A stretch of 48,538 nt of DNA from Cerasicoccus frondis (GCA_031296915.1 JAVDPC010000038.1:1-48538), one strand, 5' to 3'. Shown: positions 35,653 through 46,427, numbered from the stretch's first letter. Notes: a model not told the origin generated them from the letters alone. Made by a program: numbers and translations.

Positions 35653-36117
35653 ATGATACTGCCTGCTTACCGCATCGACGCATCCGGCATCCCTGGCGCT
35701 GGACAAGGCGTGTTCTTCACTGAGGCAATCAAGGCGGCTTCGGTCATTGTCTCGCCGGATAAAATAGACCGCACTTACACCCGCGCGGACTTAGACGCCT
35801 TCGGGCCCGACTCACCCGAAGACGCCGCCTCCGTACGTTGGTTTGAGGGCCACTACACGGTAAGCCTCGACTGGCCAGACGAGTGCTACATCAACCACAG
35901 CTTCACGCCGAATGGCCTTTGGCACCTGGGCTTTGTCTTTGCGCTGCGCGACATCGCTCCCGGCGAAGAGCTAACCATCGACTACCGTCTCATTGTTGGC
36001 GACCACGAGCGCCTGCCATTCGACGACGCCGAAACCGGCCAGCCCATCATAGGGCTCTCCTGGCGTGAAAACCTTCGCCAGACGACTGCGACGCTCGCCA
36101 AGTTGTTGGCGGATTAA
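35653..36117 (+). CDS. SET domain protein, putative lysine methyltransferase
   Basis: Compact SET domain of 154 residues. It has GIPGAGQGVFFTEAI as SET-N start, YINHSFTPN (the N-H-S-x-x-P-N motif that binds S-adenosylmethionine and forms the pseudoknot), and GEELTIDYR with the catalytic tyrosine region. Bacterial SET proteins methylate lysines on proteins; the target is unknown. It follows the RLAN/ATP-grasp gene by 12 bases and is surely in its operon. No post-SET cysteines are seen. Confidence 0.88.
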   Translation: MILPAYRIDASGIPGAGQGVFFTEAIKAASVIVSPDKIDRTYTRADLDAFGPDSPEDAASVRWFEGHYTVSLDWPDECYINHSFTPNGLWHLGFVFALRDIAPGEELTIDYRLIVGDHERLPFDDAETGQPIIGLSWRENLRQTTATLAKLLAD

Positions 36118-36174
36118 GCTTTGAAACTTTTTCGCTAGCGGTGGGCGCCTAGATGAGTTTAGATCCCGCGTGAC

Positions 36175-37491
36175 ATGGCTTTGAAACAACTACTGCGCCG
36201 TGAAGTGATCATCGTGAGCCTGGTCACGATCATCACCACCAAGCTCTGGCTGATGGCAAAATTCGCGACCGTGCAACCGCCTGATCTCTGGCCGTGGCGC
36301 GGTCCATCACAATTGCTTGGCTTGCTGTCGCTGGTCTACATGGGACTGGCGCTCATAGCGGGCGCCCGCAGCCGCACGCTGGAAGGCGTTTTCGGCGGGT
36401 TGGATCGCGCGGTTAGACTCCATAAAAAGCTCGGCCGTTGGGCGATGATCATTCTATTTATCCACCTACTGCTGCTCATTCCACCATGGAAGGCCGCAGG
36501 CAAGCTCGTGGGCGATCTGTTTATTCCGTGGTATTCTCCCACCGCGCGCACACCAGACATCCTCGTTACCTACGGCTTTTTCCTACTGGCCTTCCTCGCC
36601 TATAACAAAAGCCTGCCCTACGCACGCTGGCTCGGTATCCATCAGCTCTTTGGCGCCCTTTACGTCTTCTTCTTTTTGCACATTATTTTTGTGCCGGGCT
36701 CGATCACTGAGTTTGAACCACTCAGCACCTGGATCGTCCTTATCGGCGCTGCGGGCAGCCTTTCCTGGCTTTACCGCATCCTCTTTTTCAAGCGCTTTGG
36801 CCCCCGCTACCGTTACCGCGTGGAAGCAGTTCAGCGCACGGCCAACGAATCATTCGACCTCGTCTTGCTGCCCACCGAACGCCGTATGAATTACGATCCC
36901 GGCATGTTCGCGTTTATCTCCGCCGTCGAGCACCCAACACTCCCCACTGAGCTTCACCCGTTCACGATTTCTTCCACGCCGGTCAACCGTGAACTACGGT
37001 TCTCGATCCGCGCCATTGGGGACTACACGCAAGCCCTGCGCAAGATCGAGCCCGGCGCCGCGATGGATGTCTATGGCCCATTTGGCGGTTTCACGCCCAA
37101 CCACTTTGTGCGCTACCGTCGGCTGGTGCTAGTCGGCGCCGGCATCGGCATCACACCGTTTCTATCGATGCTCGCCTACGAGTTGACTAACAATGACTTT
37201 CGCCGCATCTGGCTCTACTACATAGTCCGCACCCCCGAAGACGCGGGTTACGATGCGGAAATCCGCTCACGCTATCAACAAGCCGATTCCTACATCGACT
37301 ACGAACTTTGGATTACAAAGCAAAGGGGCCGACTAACCGCCAAGCAGATTCACGAGAACATCGGCGACATTGACGACTACGCCGTCATGCTCTGCGGCAC
37401 AACGCCCTTCAACAAAGCCTTCACCAAGCAGTTCCTTGAGCTCGGCATCCCCCGCGAACGCATCATCTCTGAAGACTTCGCTTTTCGTTGA
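36175..37491 (+). CDS. Ferric-reductase-like transmembrane flavoprotein
   Basis: Protein of 438 residues of the ferric reductase/NADPH oxidase type. The first half has about 6 membrane helices, with histidines in LHKKLGRWAMIILFIHLL and LGIHQLFGALYVFFFLHII that could hold heme. The second half is a ferredoxin-NADP reductase unit: HPFTISSTPVN binds FAD, VGAGIGITPFLSML binds the NAD(P) pyrophosphate, and VMLCGTTPF is the last NAD(P) motif. It should pass electrons from NAD(P)H across the membrane to a metal ion or oxygen. It follows the SET gene by 57 bases but a shared role is unclear. Confidence 0.9.
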   Translation: MALKQLLRREVIIVSLVTIITTKLWLMAKFATVQPPDLWPWRGPSQLLGLLSLVYMGLALIAGARSRTLEGVFGGLDRAVRLHKKLGRWAMIILFIHLLLLIPPWKAAGKLVGDLFIPWYSPTARTPDILVTYGFFLLAFLAYNKSLPYARWLGIHQLFGALYVFFFLHIIFVPGSITEFEPLSTWIVLIGAAGSLSWLYRILFFKRFGPRYRYRVEAVQRTANESFDLVLLPTERRMNYDPGMFAFISAVEHPTLPTELHPFTISSTPVNRELRFSIRAIGDYTQALRKIEPGAAMDVYGPFGGFTPNHFVRYRRLVLVGAGIGITPFLSMLAYELTNNDFRRIWLYYIVRTPEDAGYDAEIRSRYQQADSYIDYELWITKQRGRLTAKQIHENIGDIDDYAVMLCGTTPFNKAFTKQFLELGIPRERIISEDFAFR

Positions 37492-37562
37492 AGTGAGCCA
37501 TTGCGCCCAGAGTTTTCTCGGCACGGAAATGGCCAAACAGGTCGCTTTGCACGAACAAAGAA

Positions 37563-37576
37563 ATTTTGATCAAAAT
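37563..37576. promoter_or_regulatory. Perfect 14-bp palindrome upstream of the HAD phosphatase
   Basis: ATTTTGATCAAAAT is a perfect palindrome, 109 bases upstream of the phosphatase start at 37685, within an AT-rich 193-base gap. It may be an operator. No other recognisable signal is seen in 37492-37684. Confidence 0.25.
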
Positions 37577-37684
37577 AAACCATCAATAATATGAATTGCC
37601 ATTTAAGTTCGACATTTCAGTTGAGCCGAACATCATATTACTGCCCACCTCAAGGGCTCATGCATCTCTCACCATCCTTCGCCC

Positions 37685-38680
<996 letters not shown>

Positions 38681-38706
38681 TTTGAGCAAACGGCGACCGG
38701 CGCCTC

Positions 38707-38873
38707 TTAGAGGGCGTCTAAAAAGTCTGATCGAGTCGGCGAGATGTATTCGAGAGGCAAAATTTCGGCTTCTGAAGCGAGGCGAAACCAGTTTCGTCGA
38801 GGTGAAGAAATGGAATTTTGACCACGAAGACGCTCTCCAACGAAGGTCAATTGAGTTTTTGAACGCCCTCTTA
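38707..38873. mobile_element. MITE-like element at the tamA stop codon
   Basis: A 161-base element (38710-38870) starts GAGGGCGTCTAAAAA and ends TTTTTGAACGCCCTC, terminal inverted repeats that match at 13 of 15 positions. It is flanked on both sides by the same TTA (38707-38709 and 38871-38873), consistent with a 3-base target duplication. The right-hand TTA is the tamA stop codon TAA read on the minus strand. It has no room for a transposase. The ends recall IS5-family termini, which is from memory. The inner part has further small inverted repeats (TTGACC near 38816-38821 with GGTCAA at 38845-38850). Confidence 0.75.
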
Positions 38874-41084
38874 GAACGGAAAGCCCAGCCCCACTTGGAA
38901 GCGACCGTCCGGATCGATGTCGCGCTTCTTGACGTTGTAGCCGTATTCGAAACGCAGCGGACCAACAATCGTGCGGATGCTGATGCCTGCGCCTACGCTG
39001 ACCAGCACTTCATTAAACGGGTAGTCGCTGATCTGGGCCGCGTTGCCTACGGTGTCACAGAAGACCACGAAAGAAAAAGTTTCGTTGATGCGCTGCTCAA
39101 GCTCCCCCTGCCACAGCATGTAGCTGACCGCGCCGATCTGCTGCCCCTGCGCATTGACGGGTGACGCCTGGTCCCGCTTGTAACCGCGCACCGTGTTTTC
39201 ACCGCCTAAGAAGAAGCGGCGGTTCACGGGAATTTCATCCTGCGCAGAACCGCTCGTGGTAATCACGCCATGCTTGAAGCCGAGGTGCAGCGTCAGTCCA
39301 AAATTTCCCAGCGGGTGGTGATAAGCCCCGCCTAACTCGGCGCTGTCGTAGTTGACGTTTCCACCGAAAAACGGGCGGGCAAACTCCGTCGCTAAAAACC
39401 AGTGATAGCCCTTTGTCGGGAACACCGGGTTGTCCAACTCACTTTGCACGAACTTAAAACCCATCGCGCCAATCCGCGCCTCCAGCGGCCCCGGTGGCAC
39501 CAGAAAGTCGCGGTTTGTCGCCTTCACATTGTCCAGCGAATAGCTCACCGAGCTGCTGATATTCAGCGCCGAAATGAAATGCTGAAAGCCCGCGCGGGCG
39601 CCCCATTCCTGCCGGTTAAAAGTCAACTCCTCGCGGCGTAGGTAATTGATGTTCGAGAAGAAATCCAGGTCGTAGCCCAAGAGCTGCGGTATCCAGTAAT
39701 CCACGTCAGCATAAGTGGCTTTGAAGGATTGCACAAAACGCAGATCCGCCCGATGCGCGATATTCCAGAGATTATTTCGCTCCACTTGAAAGCCGCCCCG
39801 CACGATGTCGAAACTGCCCACGCCGAAGATCAAATCGATCTCGGTGCGGCCTTTCGGCGTAAGCTCGTAAACCACGTCCCACTCCCCCGGCTCAACCTCT
39901 TCGTAGTCAATCTGCACACGCCGAAAAATGCCGAGTTTGCTCAAGCGGCTGCGGCCTTCTTCCACGGCAGTTCGGTTGAGCGGTTCACCGGGCTTCGCGT
40001 TGGCTTGCTGCTCCAGCAACCAGGGCGCGACTTCTTCGCCGCCCTCGAACTTCACGCCATGCAGGGTCGCATGCGCACCGGGGTGAACGTTCAAAATCAG
40101 CTTTCCGTAAATGCGGTTCGCGTCTTCTTCGATCACTTCAAAATCCGCCTCTACATGCGCTTCGGGATAGCCCTTTGCAAAGGCTTCACGACGCAGATTT
40201 TGGATCGCTTCACCGACCCAGTCCGGCTGCAAGCGCGCTTCGGCAAAGGTCTTTTCCCGCGTTTCCTCAATCTGACTTTTTGGCGCTTCCTCCACCCTGC
40301 CATCGGCTAGTTGGTTGACCACATTTTCCGGCGCACTCTCGGCATCCAAATTAGCGTTCTCGGGCGGATCAGGCTTAAACATCACCACTTCCATTTGATC
40401 AGTGTAGAAGACCGGCCCAGGCTCTATCGTTGCCGTGCAACTCACCTCGCCTGTCTCATCATTGACTGAAAAATCTTTCTCCACCACCTCCACGCGGCGA
40501 TATCCCTGGTCCTTCAACGTTTGCACGATCCGGTTGAGCCCCGCTTGAAAGCGCCCCTCCGTGAAGTAGCGATCCGTGTCGCTGACGATCATTTGGTCCG
40601 TCGCGTAAAAGTAGCTCTCGACCTTCGAAGGCAGGTCATCAGGCACGCCTTCGATCTTGATCGAGCTGATGTAATACAAGAGCCCGGCGCGGACATTAAA
40701 CTTTACGGAATCGCCAGCGACATCACGCGGCGGGTTGGGATCGAGGTCGCCATCCGCCCAGGTAGAAGTAAAGACGACCTCCTCGCCTTGCAGCAATTGA
40801 ACATCCAACTCGGGATCGAGGTAGCCTTTTTGCTTAATTTCACCGGCTAGAATCCACACCGCGTCTTCGAGAAACAGGCCGTCGTAGTCTTCACGCTCCT
40901 TGCCCTCGACATCTAGGATTTCCAGCGAGCGCTCCAGGTAAAGATCCGAGAAATAGCCAAAGCCCGACACCTCCACATTGGGGTCGCCAATGAGCCCGAA
41001 AAACGAGCCTGCTCCGAGCATTCCCGGAGCCAGCATAAGGCAAAGCAACGCTAGGCGCCGGATCAGTCGCGGTAGATATTCCAT
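38871..41084 (-). CDS. tamA: BamA/TamA family outer membrane protein
   Basis: Outer membrane beta-barrel assembly protein of 737 residues. Signal peptide at about 1-25 (ending GMLGAGS). Several POTRA-like repeats follow (about 30-400), with the POTRA pattern HATLHGVKFEGGEEVAP. The C-terminal 16-stranded barrel (about 420-737) holds RRFFLGGENTVRGYKRD, the conserved lid-lock loop with the R-G-Y motif, and ends with phenylalanine in VGLGFPF, as expected for barrel proteins. It overlaps the upstream tamB by 22 bases, so the two form the TAM translocation module. A longer N-terminal region than E. coli TamA is a noticeable difference. Its stop codon is next to the MITE-like element. Confidence 0.92.
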   Translation of the reverse strand: MEYLPRLIRRLALLCLMLAPGMLGAGSFFGLIGDPNVEVSGFGYFSDLYLERSLEILDVEGKEREDYDGLFLEDAVWILAGEIKQKGYLDPELDVQLLQGEEVVFTSTWADGDLDPNPPRDVAGDSVKFNVRAGLLYYISSIKIEGVPDDLPSKVESYFYATDQMIVSDTDRYFTEGRFQAGLNRIVQTLKDQGYRRVEVVEKDFSVNDETGEVSCTATIEPGPVFYTDQMEVVMFKPDPPENANLDAESAPENVVNQLADGRVEEAPKSQIEETREKTFAEARLQPDWVGEAIQNLRREAFAKGYPEAHVEADFEVIEEDANRIYGKLILNVHPGAHATLHGVKFEGGEEVAPWLLEQQANAKPGEPLNRTAVEEGRSRLSKLGIFRRVQIDYEEVEPGEWDVVYELTPKGRTEIDLIFGVGSFDIVRGGFQVERNNLWNIAHRADLRFVQSFKATYADVDYWIPQLLGYDLDFFSNINYLRREELTFNRQEWGARAGFQHFISALNISSSVSYSLDNVKATNRDFLVPPGPLEARIGAMGFKFVQSELDNPVFPTKGYHWFLATEFARPFFGGNVNYDSAELGGAYHHPLGNFGLTLHLGFKHGVITTSGSAQDEIPVNRRFFLGGENTVRGYKRDQASPVNAQGQQIGAVSYMLWQGELEQRINETFSFVVFCDTVGNAAQISDYPFNEVLVSVGAGISIRTIVGPLRFEYGYNVKKRDIDPDGRFQVGLGFPF

Positions 41085-44000
41085 TCCAAATCAAGGTAGT
41101 AAGCATCGTACTTGTCGTAGGCGCCCACGATGTCCAAATCTTCGTTGATCTTATAGCGAATGTTAATCGTGTCCTTGCCGGAAGACGAAACATCTTCACC
41201 AATGTTAACCTGTAACGTGTCGTCGAGCGGATCAATCAAGCCCAGGTCCACCAGGAAACTACGACCGATGTAAATGCCAATGCCGCTCAGGCGACTCTCG
41301 GTCGAGCGCGCGTGGTCCGGAATCTGGCCGGACGTAACCATCAAGATAATATCCGACTGCTCCAGACTCGGCGTCGAAGAAAAAGATACTATAGGCTCGT
41401 TCGCCGTCCCCGTCACGCGCATCTGTAAATCATAACCGTAGGCGCGACCACTGGCCGTGACATTTAACCGCGGCACATCGGGATTGTTCTGCGGGATTTC
41501 CACTGCGCCGCCATCCACCCGCAGTGTCGCAAACGGAAACATGATGATCCCCTGCTCCAACTCCGCCTGCCCATACATGTAGGGATTGCGCAGCGCGCCG
41601 CGCAAACTGAAGTCCGCCGACACAACGCCCTCAAAAGTAGGCACTCGCACGCGTAGAAAGCGGTCGCCTTCGATCTGCAAGTTCAGACGCCAGTCGGACA
41701 ACGGCTCATCGGTGATTGAGAAATAGGGAGGCCGCAATGCACCGCCACCCGCTGCAGCCCCGCCGCCATCGGTTTGGAACGAAGCGAGGTCCTTCGTGAA
41801 AAAGCTTTCGTTGAGCTTCAGTTCGCCGCCAATCGTGGTGACGCCTTCATTGTCGGTTTTCAACGTAATCTTTGGCGTACCCCGTAAAATCATTCCCGGA
41901 GACCGCGCCAATGGCACATTATCACCCGCCAGCTTCAGGTTAAAGATGGGTTTCCATTCCGGGTCCAAATCGACCGTGCCCGTAATGCCAATTGGCGCAC
42001 CTCCCACGAGGCCCTCAGCCTGCTTCACTGTCAGCGTTCGTCCCTGCATACGGAACGCGGCGTTGATGTCGTTCACTGAACCTAGTTGCGCCAGTGGTCG
42101 CGTCTTCACGCCCTTGATATCCAGCGCCCCAACGATGTCATGACCGCGCGATAAATTCGCCGTCACGGACAAAGTTCCGTCTTCACGCAACACATCCGGC
42201 AACCAGTCGCGAAAAGCGTTCAGCGGAACATCAGTAAACTTCACTTCGCCGGTTGCTTCCGACCAATCCGGCGCCTGCCCCTCCTCGATCAAAGCCTGCC
42301 AGGCATCGTGGCCCATCGGCAATTGCCCCACGACCGTCAAGGGCTTTCCGGCGATGTTTACTTTGCCCGTAGTCACTGCAAACTGATCCGGCGACAGGTC
42401 GATCACGATCTCGGCGTTTTGCACCCGAGGCAACTTACGCTCGGCGTCCGCCAGTGCCTCCAACGCCGCAAAACGCAGGTCGAGCTTGCCTTCCGGCGCC
42501 GTCACGTCGCCCGTGATGCGAAAATCGATTACAGGGTCGACGAAGTCCACTCCAGCCTGCGCCTCAACCCATTTCCAAACCGGCGACTCGTCCGGCTCGC
42601 CCTTTAACGTAAAATCGATGGGTTCATCTTCGCTCAAATCCCACAACTTGGGACCGGCGGGCGTGATGATTAACGGGGCCTCTCCCTGCGCCTGCAACAG
42701 CGTGAACTCACCCTGGGCAACATGCAATTGTGGCAGGAGCAGCTTACCTTCATCCAAGGTCAAGTCGACAGACAACGTGAGCTCGTCCTGCTCCTTGGGC
42801 TGAAGCCCTGCCTTCGCTTTGAGCTTGGCTTGCAGCGGCCCTTGATCCCAGCCAGCCAACAAAGTCAGCGAGTCCAGCTTCACGTCATAGGGCAGCGGTT
42901 TGTCCAACACCAGATCCAGCCAAACCGCCGACACATCGCGCGCCTCCAGCTTCAGCTTACCGGCGCGCGGATAATCGATATCGCCCTTAAAGCTCAGTGC
43001 GCCGCCAGCCTCGCCATCAAGTTCCAAGGGCGAAATGCTCACGCCCTCGTCGCTCTGCGTCACCGTAAACGGTGCGGCCAGCGTCAGCTCCGGCTGCTCC
43101 TGCACGTCGAGCTTCAACGCGTCAATCGTCACCGTGCGCGTCGTCCCCCCCAGCGATGCGCTGCCTTTTAAATCAATGCCACTGCGCTCGCTGCTAAGCT
43201 GAATCGCCAAGTGCGAAAACTCCAACCAGTCCGCCTCCCAGTCCATCGACAAATGAGCGGGGGCGCTTTCTTGATGCTGCAAGCTACCGATACGCGCCGT
43301 GCCAGAATGGGTCGGGGTTTCCATGTCGCCATTCACGGTCAGTTTCAGCTCGATCGTTTCATAGTCTATAGCCTGCTCGCCAATGAGCGGCTCCAGCGCT
43401 TTGAGAAATTTCGGGTCCGCCACGAGGTCGAGGTTCAAATCTTCCACATGCCGCTGCTCGACATCGGCCTTGCCCGTGGCGGTTAGCGATGTCCCCTCCC
43501 CCGTCGACGCATCCAGCTCCTCAATCGTCAATTGCGGGTAATCCAACTGCGCCTTGAAGGCCAGCGACTCCAGTTTGAATTCATCGTAGCGCAAGCTTTG
43601 TCCTGCAAAGTTTGCCGTAAACAGCGGCCAAGCCTCGCCTGGTCGGTGGTCGACGACCAACGCGCCCTGCAAGCGCCCATCCAGCTTCTGCTCGGGAATG
43701 TCGCTCAAGTTCAAGTCCACGGTCAGCTCGGCGTCTGGCAGGTCCTTGAGGTTGTTTAACTCCACCCGCAACGGCTTCGACAACTCAACGTGGCTCGACC
43801 ACGCATCCACCAGCAACTGCTCCACGTTAACCACTTGGTCATCGCCGCGTGCTTCCAAAGCCACCTTGAGCGGCGGCAAATCCTGCTTCTCCGGCGCGGC
43901 CTCCGCGTTGAGTGAGATGTCTGCTTTCGCGCCATCCCAGTCCGCTTTCAGGTTAATGCTCGGCTGCTCGTAATCTGGTAGGTCATAGATGTTAGCCGGG

Positions 44001-44797
44001 AAAATGAAGTTCGTCGTCTCGGCATGCGCGCTGGTCGGAATGTAGCCTTCGGAGCCGACAACAGCTGAAAAAGTCATTCTGTTCGGAGTTTTTTCGATCT
44101 GCAGATCACCCGTGAGTTCTATCTGATCGCTTACGACAACCTTTCCCTGCAAGAGGAGCGGAAGCTCCATATCCGCAGGTTTCTTCAGTTCAAAACTCAA
44201 TTGGTCCTCGGCTTCACGCTCGACGAAAAGCTGAATCAAACCGCGCAAGTTGCTACGGCCAGCTTTGAAATAATCCACTTCAATTCGCTGCGGCCCCACA
44301 CTGATATCAAGCCACTTCACCAGCTCTTCGTCATCTTGGCGGTATTCAACGTCACTCAGATGCACCCTGTTAATCCAACCAAAGGCCTCATCCCAATACC
44401 CAAGAACATCCGTCATCAACGCTGGTAGGTTCAAGCTCCCCTCCTCACTGGGTTCCTGATCAGGCTTTTCGGATGACACAGCCTTCACCAGAACAGCATT
44501 CAGCACTACTTTAGCATCTGAATCATTCCCGAACCAACGTCTCGAAATGAGACGCCACGGCGTCGGCGCTTCAAGGGTATCGACCTTCGCTTCGAGGCCG
44601 TCCTCCAGATACCAGACATCCGTCAACGTGTAATGCCCGTCCTCCCGCGAGATTTCCGCAAACGTCACCCCATATTCCTTCAGCAGTGGGCGCATCACGG
44701 ACGGGGCCCAGGAGTCCACCGTCGCCAGCGTGACGAGAAAAATCACGCATACGACGGCCGTGAACCAGCCGAGGATTTTCAGTATCTTACGTTTCAT
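41063..44797 (-). CDS. tamB: TamB-like translocation/assembly protein (DUF490)
   Basis: Very long periplasm-spanning protein, 1244 residues. One N-terminal membrane helix (about 8-29, LGWFTAVVCVIFLVTLATV) anchors it in the inner membrane; the rest is a repeated beta pattern of AsmA/TamB type, expected to form a hydrophobic beta-taco groove. The conserved DUF490 region near the C-terminus includes GQAELEQGIIMFPFATL, the IILMVTSGQIPD signature and a final INIRYKINEDLDIVGAYD strand. With TamA it helps insert outer-membrane proteins or moves phospholipid. ATG at 44797; it is divergent from dnaX (94 bases). Confidence 0.93.
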   Translation of the reverse strand: MKRKILKILGWFTAVVCVIFLVTLATVDSWAPSVMRPLLKEYGVTFAEISREDGHYTLTDVWYLEDGLEAKVDTLEAPTPWRLISRRWFGNDSDAKVVLNAVLVKAVSSEKPDQEPSEEGSLNLPALMTDVLGYWDEAFGWINRVHLSDVEYRQDDEELVKWLDISVGPQRIEVDYFKAGRSNLRGLIQLFVEREAEDQLSFELKKPADMELPLLLQGKVVVSDQIELTGDLQIEKTPNRMTFSAVVGSEGYIPTSAHAETTNFIFPANIYDLPDYEQPSINLKADWDGAKADISLNAEAAPEKQDLPPLKVALEARGDDQVVNVEQLLVDAWSSHVELSKPLRVELNNLKDLPDAELTVDLNLSDIPEQKLDGRLQGALVVDHRPGEAWPLFTANFAGQSLRYDEFKLESLAFKAQLDYPQLTIEELDASTGEGTSLTATGKADVEQRHVEDLNLDLVADPKFLKALEPLIGEQAIDYETIELKLTVNGDMETPTHSGTARIGSLQHQESAPAHLSMDWEADWLEFSHLAIQLSSERSGIDLKGSASLGGTTRTVTIDALKLDVQEQPELTLAAPFTVTQSDEGVSISPLELDGEAGGALSFKGDIDYPRAGKLKLEARDVSAVWLDLVLDKPLPYDVKLDSLTLLAGWDQGPLQAKLKAKAGLQPKEQDELTLSVDLTLDEGKLLLPQLHVAQGEFTLLQAQGEAPLIITPAGPKLWDLSEDEPIDFTLKGEPDESPVWKWVEAQAGVDFVDPVIDFRITGDVTAPEGKLDLRFAALEALADAERKLPRVQNAEIVIDLSPDQFAVTTGKVNIAGKPLTVVGQLPMGHDAWQALIEEGQAPDWSEATGEVKFTDVPLNAFRDWLPDVLREDGTLSVTANLSRGHDIVGALDIKGVKTRPLAQLGSVNDINAAFRMQGRTLTVKQAEGLVGGAPIGITGTVDLDPEWKPIFNLKLAGDNVPLARSPGMILRGTPKITLKTDNEGVTTIGGELKLNESFFTKDLASFQTDGGGAAAGGGALRPPYFSITDEPLSDWRLNLQIEGDRFLRVRVPTFEGVVSADFSLRGALRNPYMYGQAELEQGIIMFPFATLRVDGGAVEIPQNNPDVPRLNVTASGRAYGYDLQMRVTGTANEPIVSFSSTPSLEQSDIILMVTSGQIPDHARSTESRLSGIGIYIGRSFLVDLGLIDPLDDTLQVNIGEDVSSSGKDTINIRYKINEDLDIVGAYDKYDAYYLDLEWNIYRD

Positions 44798-44891
44798 CAA
44801 GGCGTTACGCGCCGAGGGTTAAGGTTTTGCGGAAGAATGTAGATTCGAGGTTGCAGGTTCGCAAGTCGCGCTTCAATGTTTCTTCTCCCAA

Positions 44892-46427
44892 ATGGCGCAA
44901 GAGGCATATCAAGTCATCGCGCGGCGCTGGCGCCCCAAACAGTTCGACGAAATGGTCGGACAGGAGCACATCGTCCGCACCCTGAAGAACGCGATTGAAA
45001 CCAACCGCATCGCGCACGCCTACCTGTTTGTCGGGCCCCGCGGCACCGGTAAGACCACCACCGCCCGCATCTTCGCCAAGGCCCTCAACGCCGAAGGCGG
45101 CCCCCAGGTCGCGCCCGACGACTCCACGCCGATTTCTCAGGCCATCATGAGCGGCTCCTGCATGGACGTCATCGAGATTGACGGCGCCAGCAACAACGGC
45201 GTCGACCAGATCCGCGACCTGCGCGAGGAGTGCCAATACGCCCCCACGCAAGGCCAGTTCAAGATCTACATCATCGACGAGGTGCACATGCTCTCCAATC
45301 AGGCGTGGAACGCGCTCCTGAAGACCCTCGAAGAGCCGCCCTCGCACGTGAAGTTTATTTTCGCGACCACGGAAGCCAACAAGGTGCTCCCGACCGTCGT
45401 CTCCCGCTGCCAGCGCTTTGAGTTCCGCCCAATCCCGGACGAGAAGATCATCGAGCGCCTGACCATCATTGCCCAGGCCGACGACATCAAGGTCGACGAC
45501 GGCGCCCTGAAAGCCATCGCCCGCATGGCCGATGGCGGCATGCGCGACGCCCAGTCCATCCTCGACCAGCTCATTTCCTTCTGCGGCAACGACATCACTG
45601 AAGCCAAGGCGCTCGACGTTTATGGCCTCGCTGCCCCGGCCACCATCGATGAGATCGTCAAGGCCATCGCGATTGCCGACTACCAAAAGCTTTTTGCCGC
45701 CATTGAGGCCATCGCCGCCGAAGGCCGCGACCTCTACCGCGTGCTGCTCGACATCCAGTCCCGCACCCGCGAGGCCATGATCGAGGCCATCCGCAACGGC
45801 GGCTCGACCGACAGCCTCGGCGCCCCGCTCACCGCGGAGTCGCTCACCCGCATGCTCGACGCCCTGCAGTCCGGCGAAAGCCAGGTGCGCAGCGGCCTCA
45901 GCCAACGCGTGAACTTCGAGGTGGCGCTCCTGCGAGCGGTCGACCAAAGCCGCACCCGGGCGATCGACTCGGTCATCAAGGAACTTAGCAATCTCGCAGC
46001 CGGCCTCCCACAAGACGCCGGCCAAAAAAAAATAGAGACACCGGCAACGCCCGCCAGTAGCGGGCCGATCCCGCCGCTGGGCGCCATGCCCAAGTCTGCT
46101 GCGCCGCCCAAAGGCCCCGTTGCTCGCGCCACCGGCATCGACACCGAGCACCCCGCTGGCGGCGACCACGACGACGGCCCCACCGAAGACGAGTGGAACC
46201 GCACCTCCGACTCCGCCGACGAAGCGCCCGAAGACCTGGCCGAGGAAATTCCCGTCGCCCGCCCGAAGCGCGCCCTCGAAGCTGACGCCGTCAAATACGG
46301 TCCTGAGACCAAAGAGTTTCAGGCCGCCATGGAAGCCATTGCTGGCGACACCGAACACCTCCTCGTCGACCTCCTCCGCGCCGACTTCAAGTTCGTCGAA
46401 AGCGTGGACCCCGAAGCGCTGCGGTAG
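44892..46427 (+). CDS. dnaX: DNA polymerase III subunit gamma/tau, zinc-less
   Basis: Clamp-loader ATPase of 511 residues. Walker A GPRGTGKTTTAR, Walker B IYIIDEVHML, and the SRC motif VVSRCQRFEF are intact, as is the N-terminal start AYQVIARRWRPKQFDEMVGQ. The Cys4 zinc module normally seen after the ALNCE motif is missing: the sequence reads ALNAEGGPQVAPDD and only one cysteine (GSCMDV) remains before IEIDGASNNGV. The chain ends after an acidic, Pro-rich linker (about 375-455) and a 50-residue helical tail; there is no long tau extension. Its role is loading the sliding clamp. No recR or ybaB follows, which is unlike many bacteria. Confidence 0.95.
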   Translation: MAQEAYQVIARRWRPKQFDEMVGQEHIVRTLKNAIETNRIAHAYLFVGPRGTGKTTTARIFAKALNAEGGPQVAPDDSTPISQAIMSGSCMDVIEIDGASNNGVDQIRDLREECQYAPTQGQFKIYIIDEVHMLSNQAWNALLKTLEEPPSHVKFIFATTEANKVLPTVVSRCQRFEFRPIPDEKIIERLTIIAQADDIKVDDGALKAIARMADGGMRDAQSILDQLISFCGNDITEAKALDVYGLAAPATIDEIVKAIAIADYQKLFAAIEAIAAEGRDLYRVLLDIQSRTREAMIEAIRNGGSTDSLGAPLTAESLTRMLDALQSGESQVRSGLSQRVNFEVALLRAVDQSRTRAIDSVIKELSNLAAGLPQDAGQKKIETPATPASSGPIPPLGAMPKSAAPPKGPVARATGIDTEHPAGGDHDDGPTEDEWNRTSDSADEAPEDLAEEIPVARPKRALEADAVKYGPETKEFQAAMEAIAGDTEHLLVDLLRADFKFVESVDPEALR

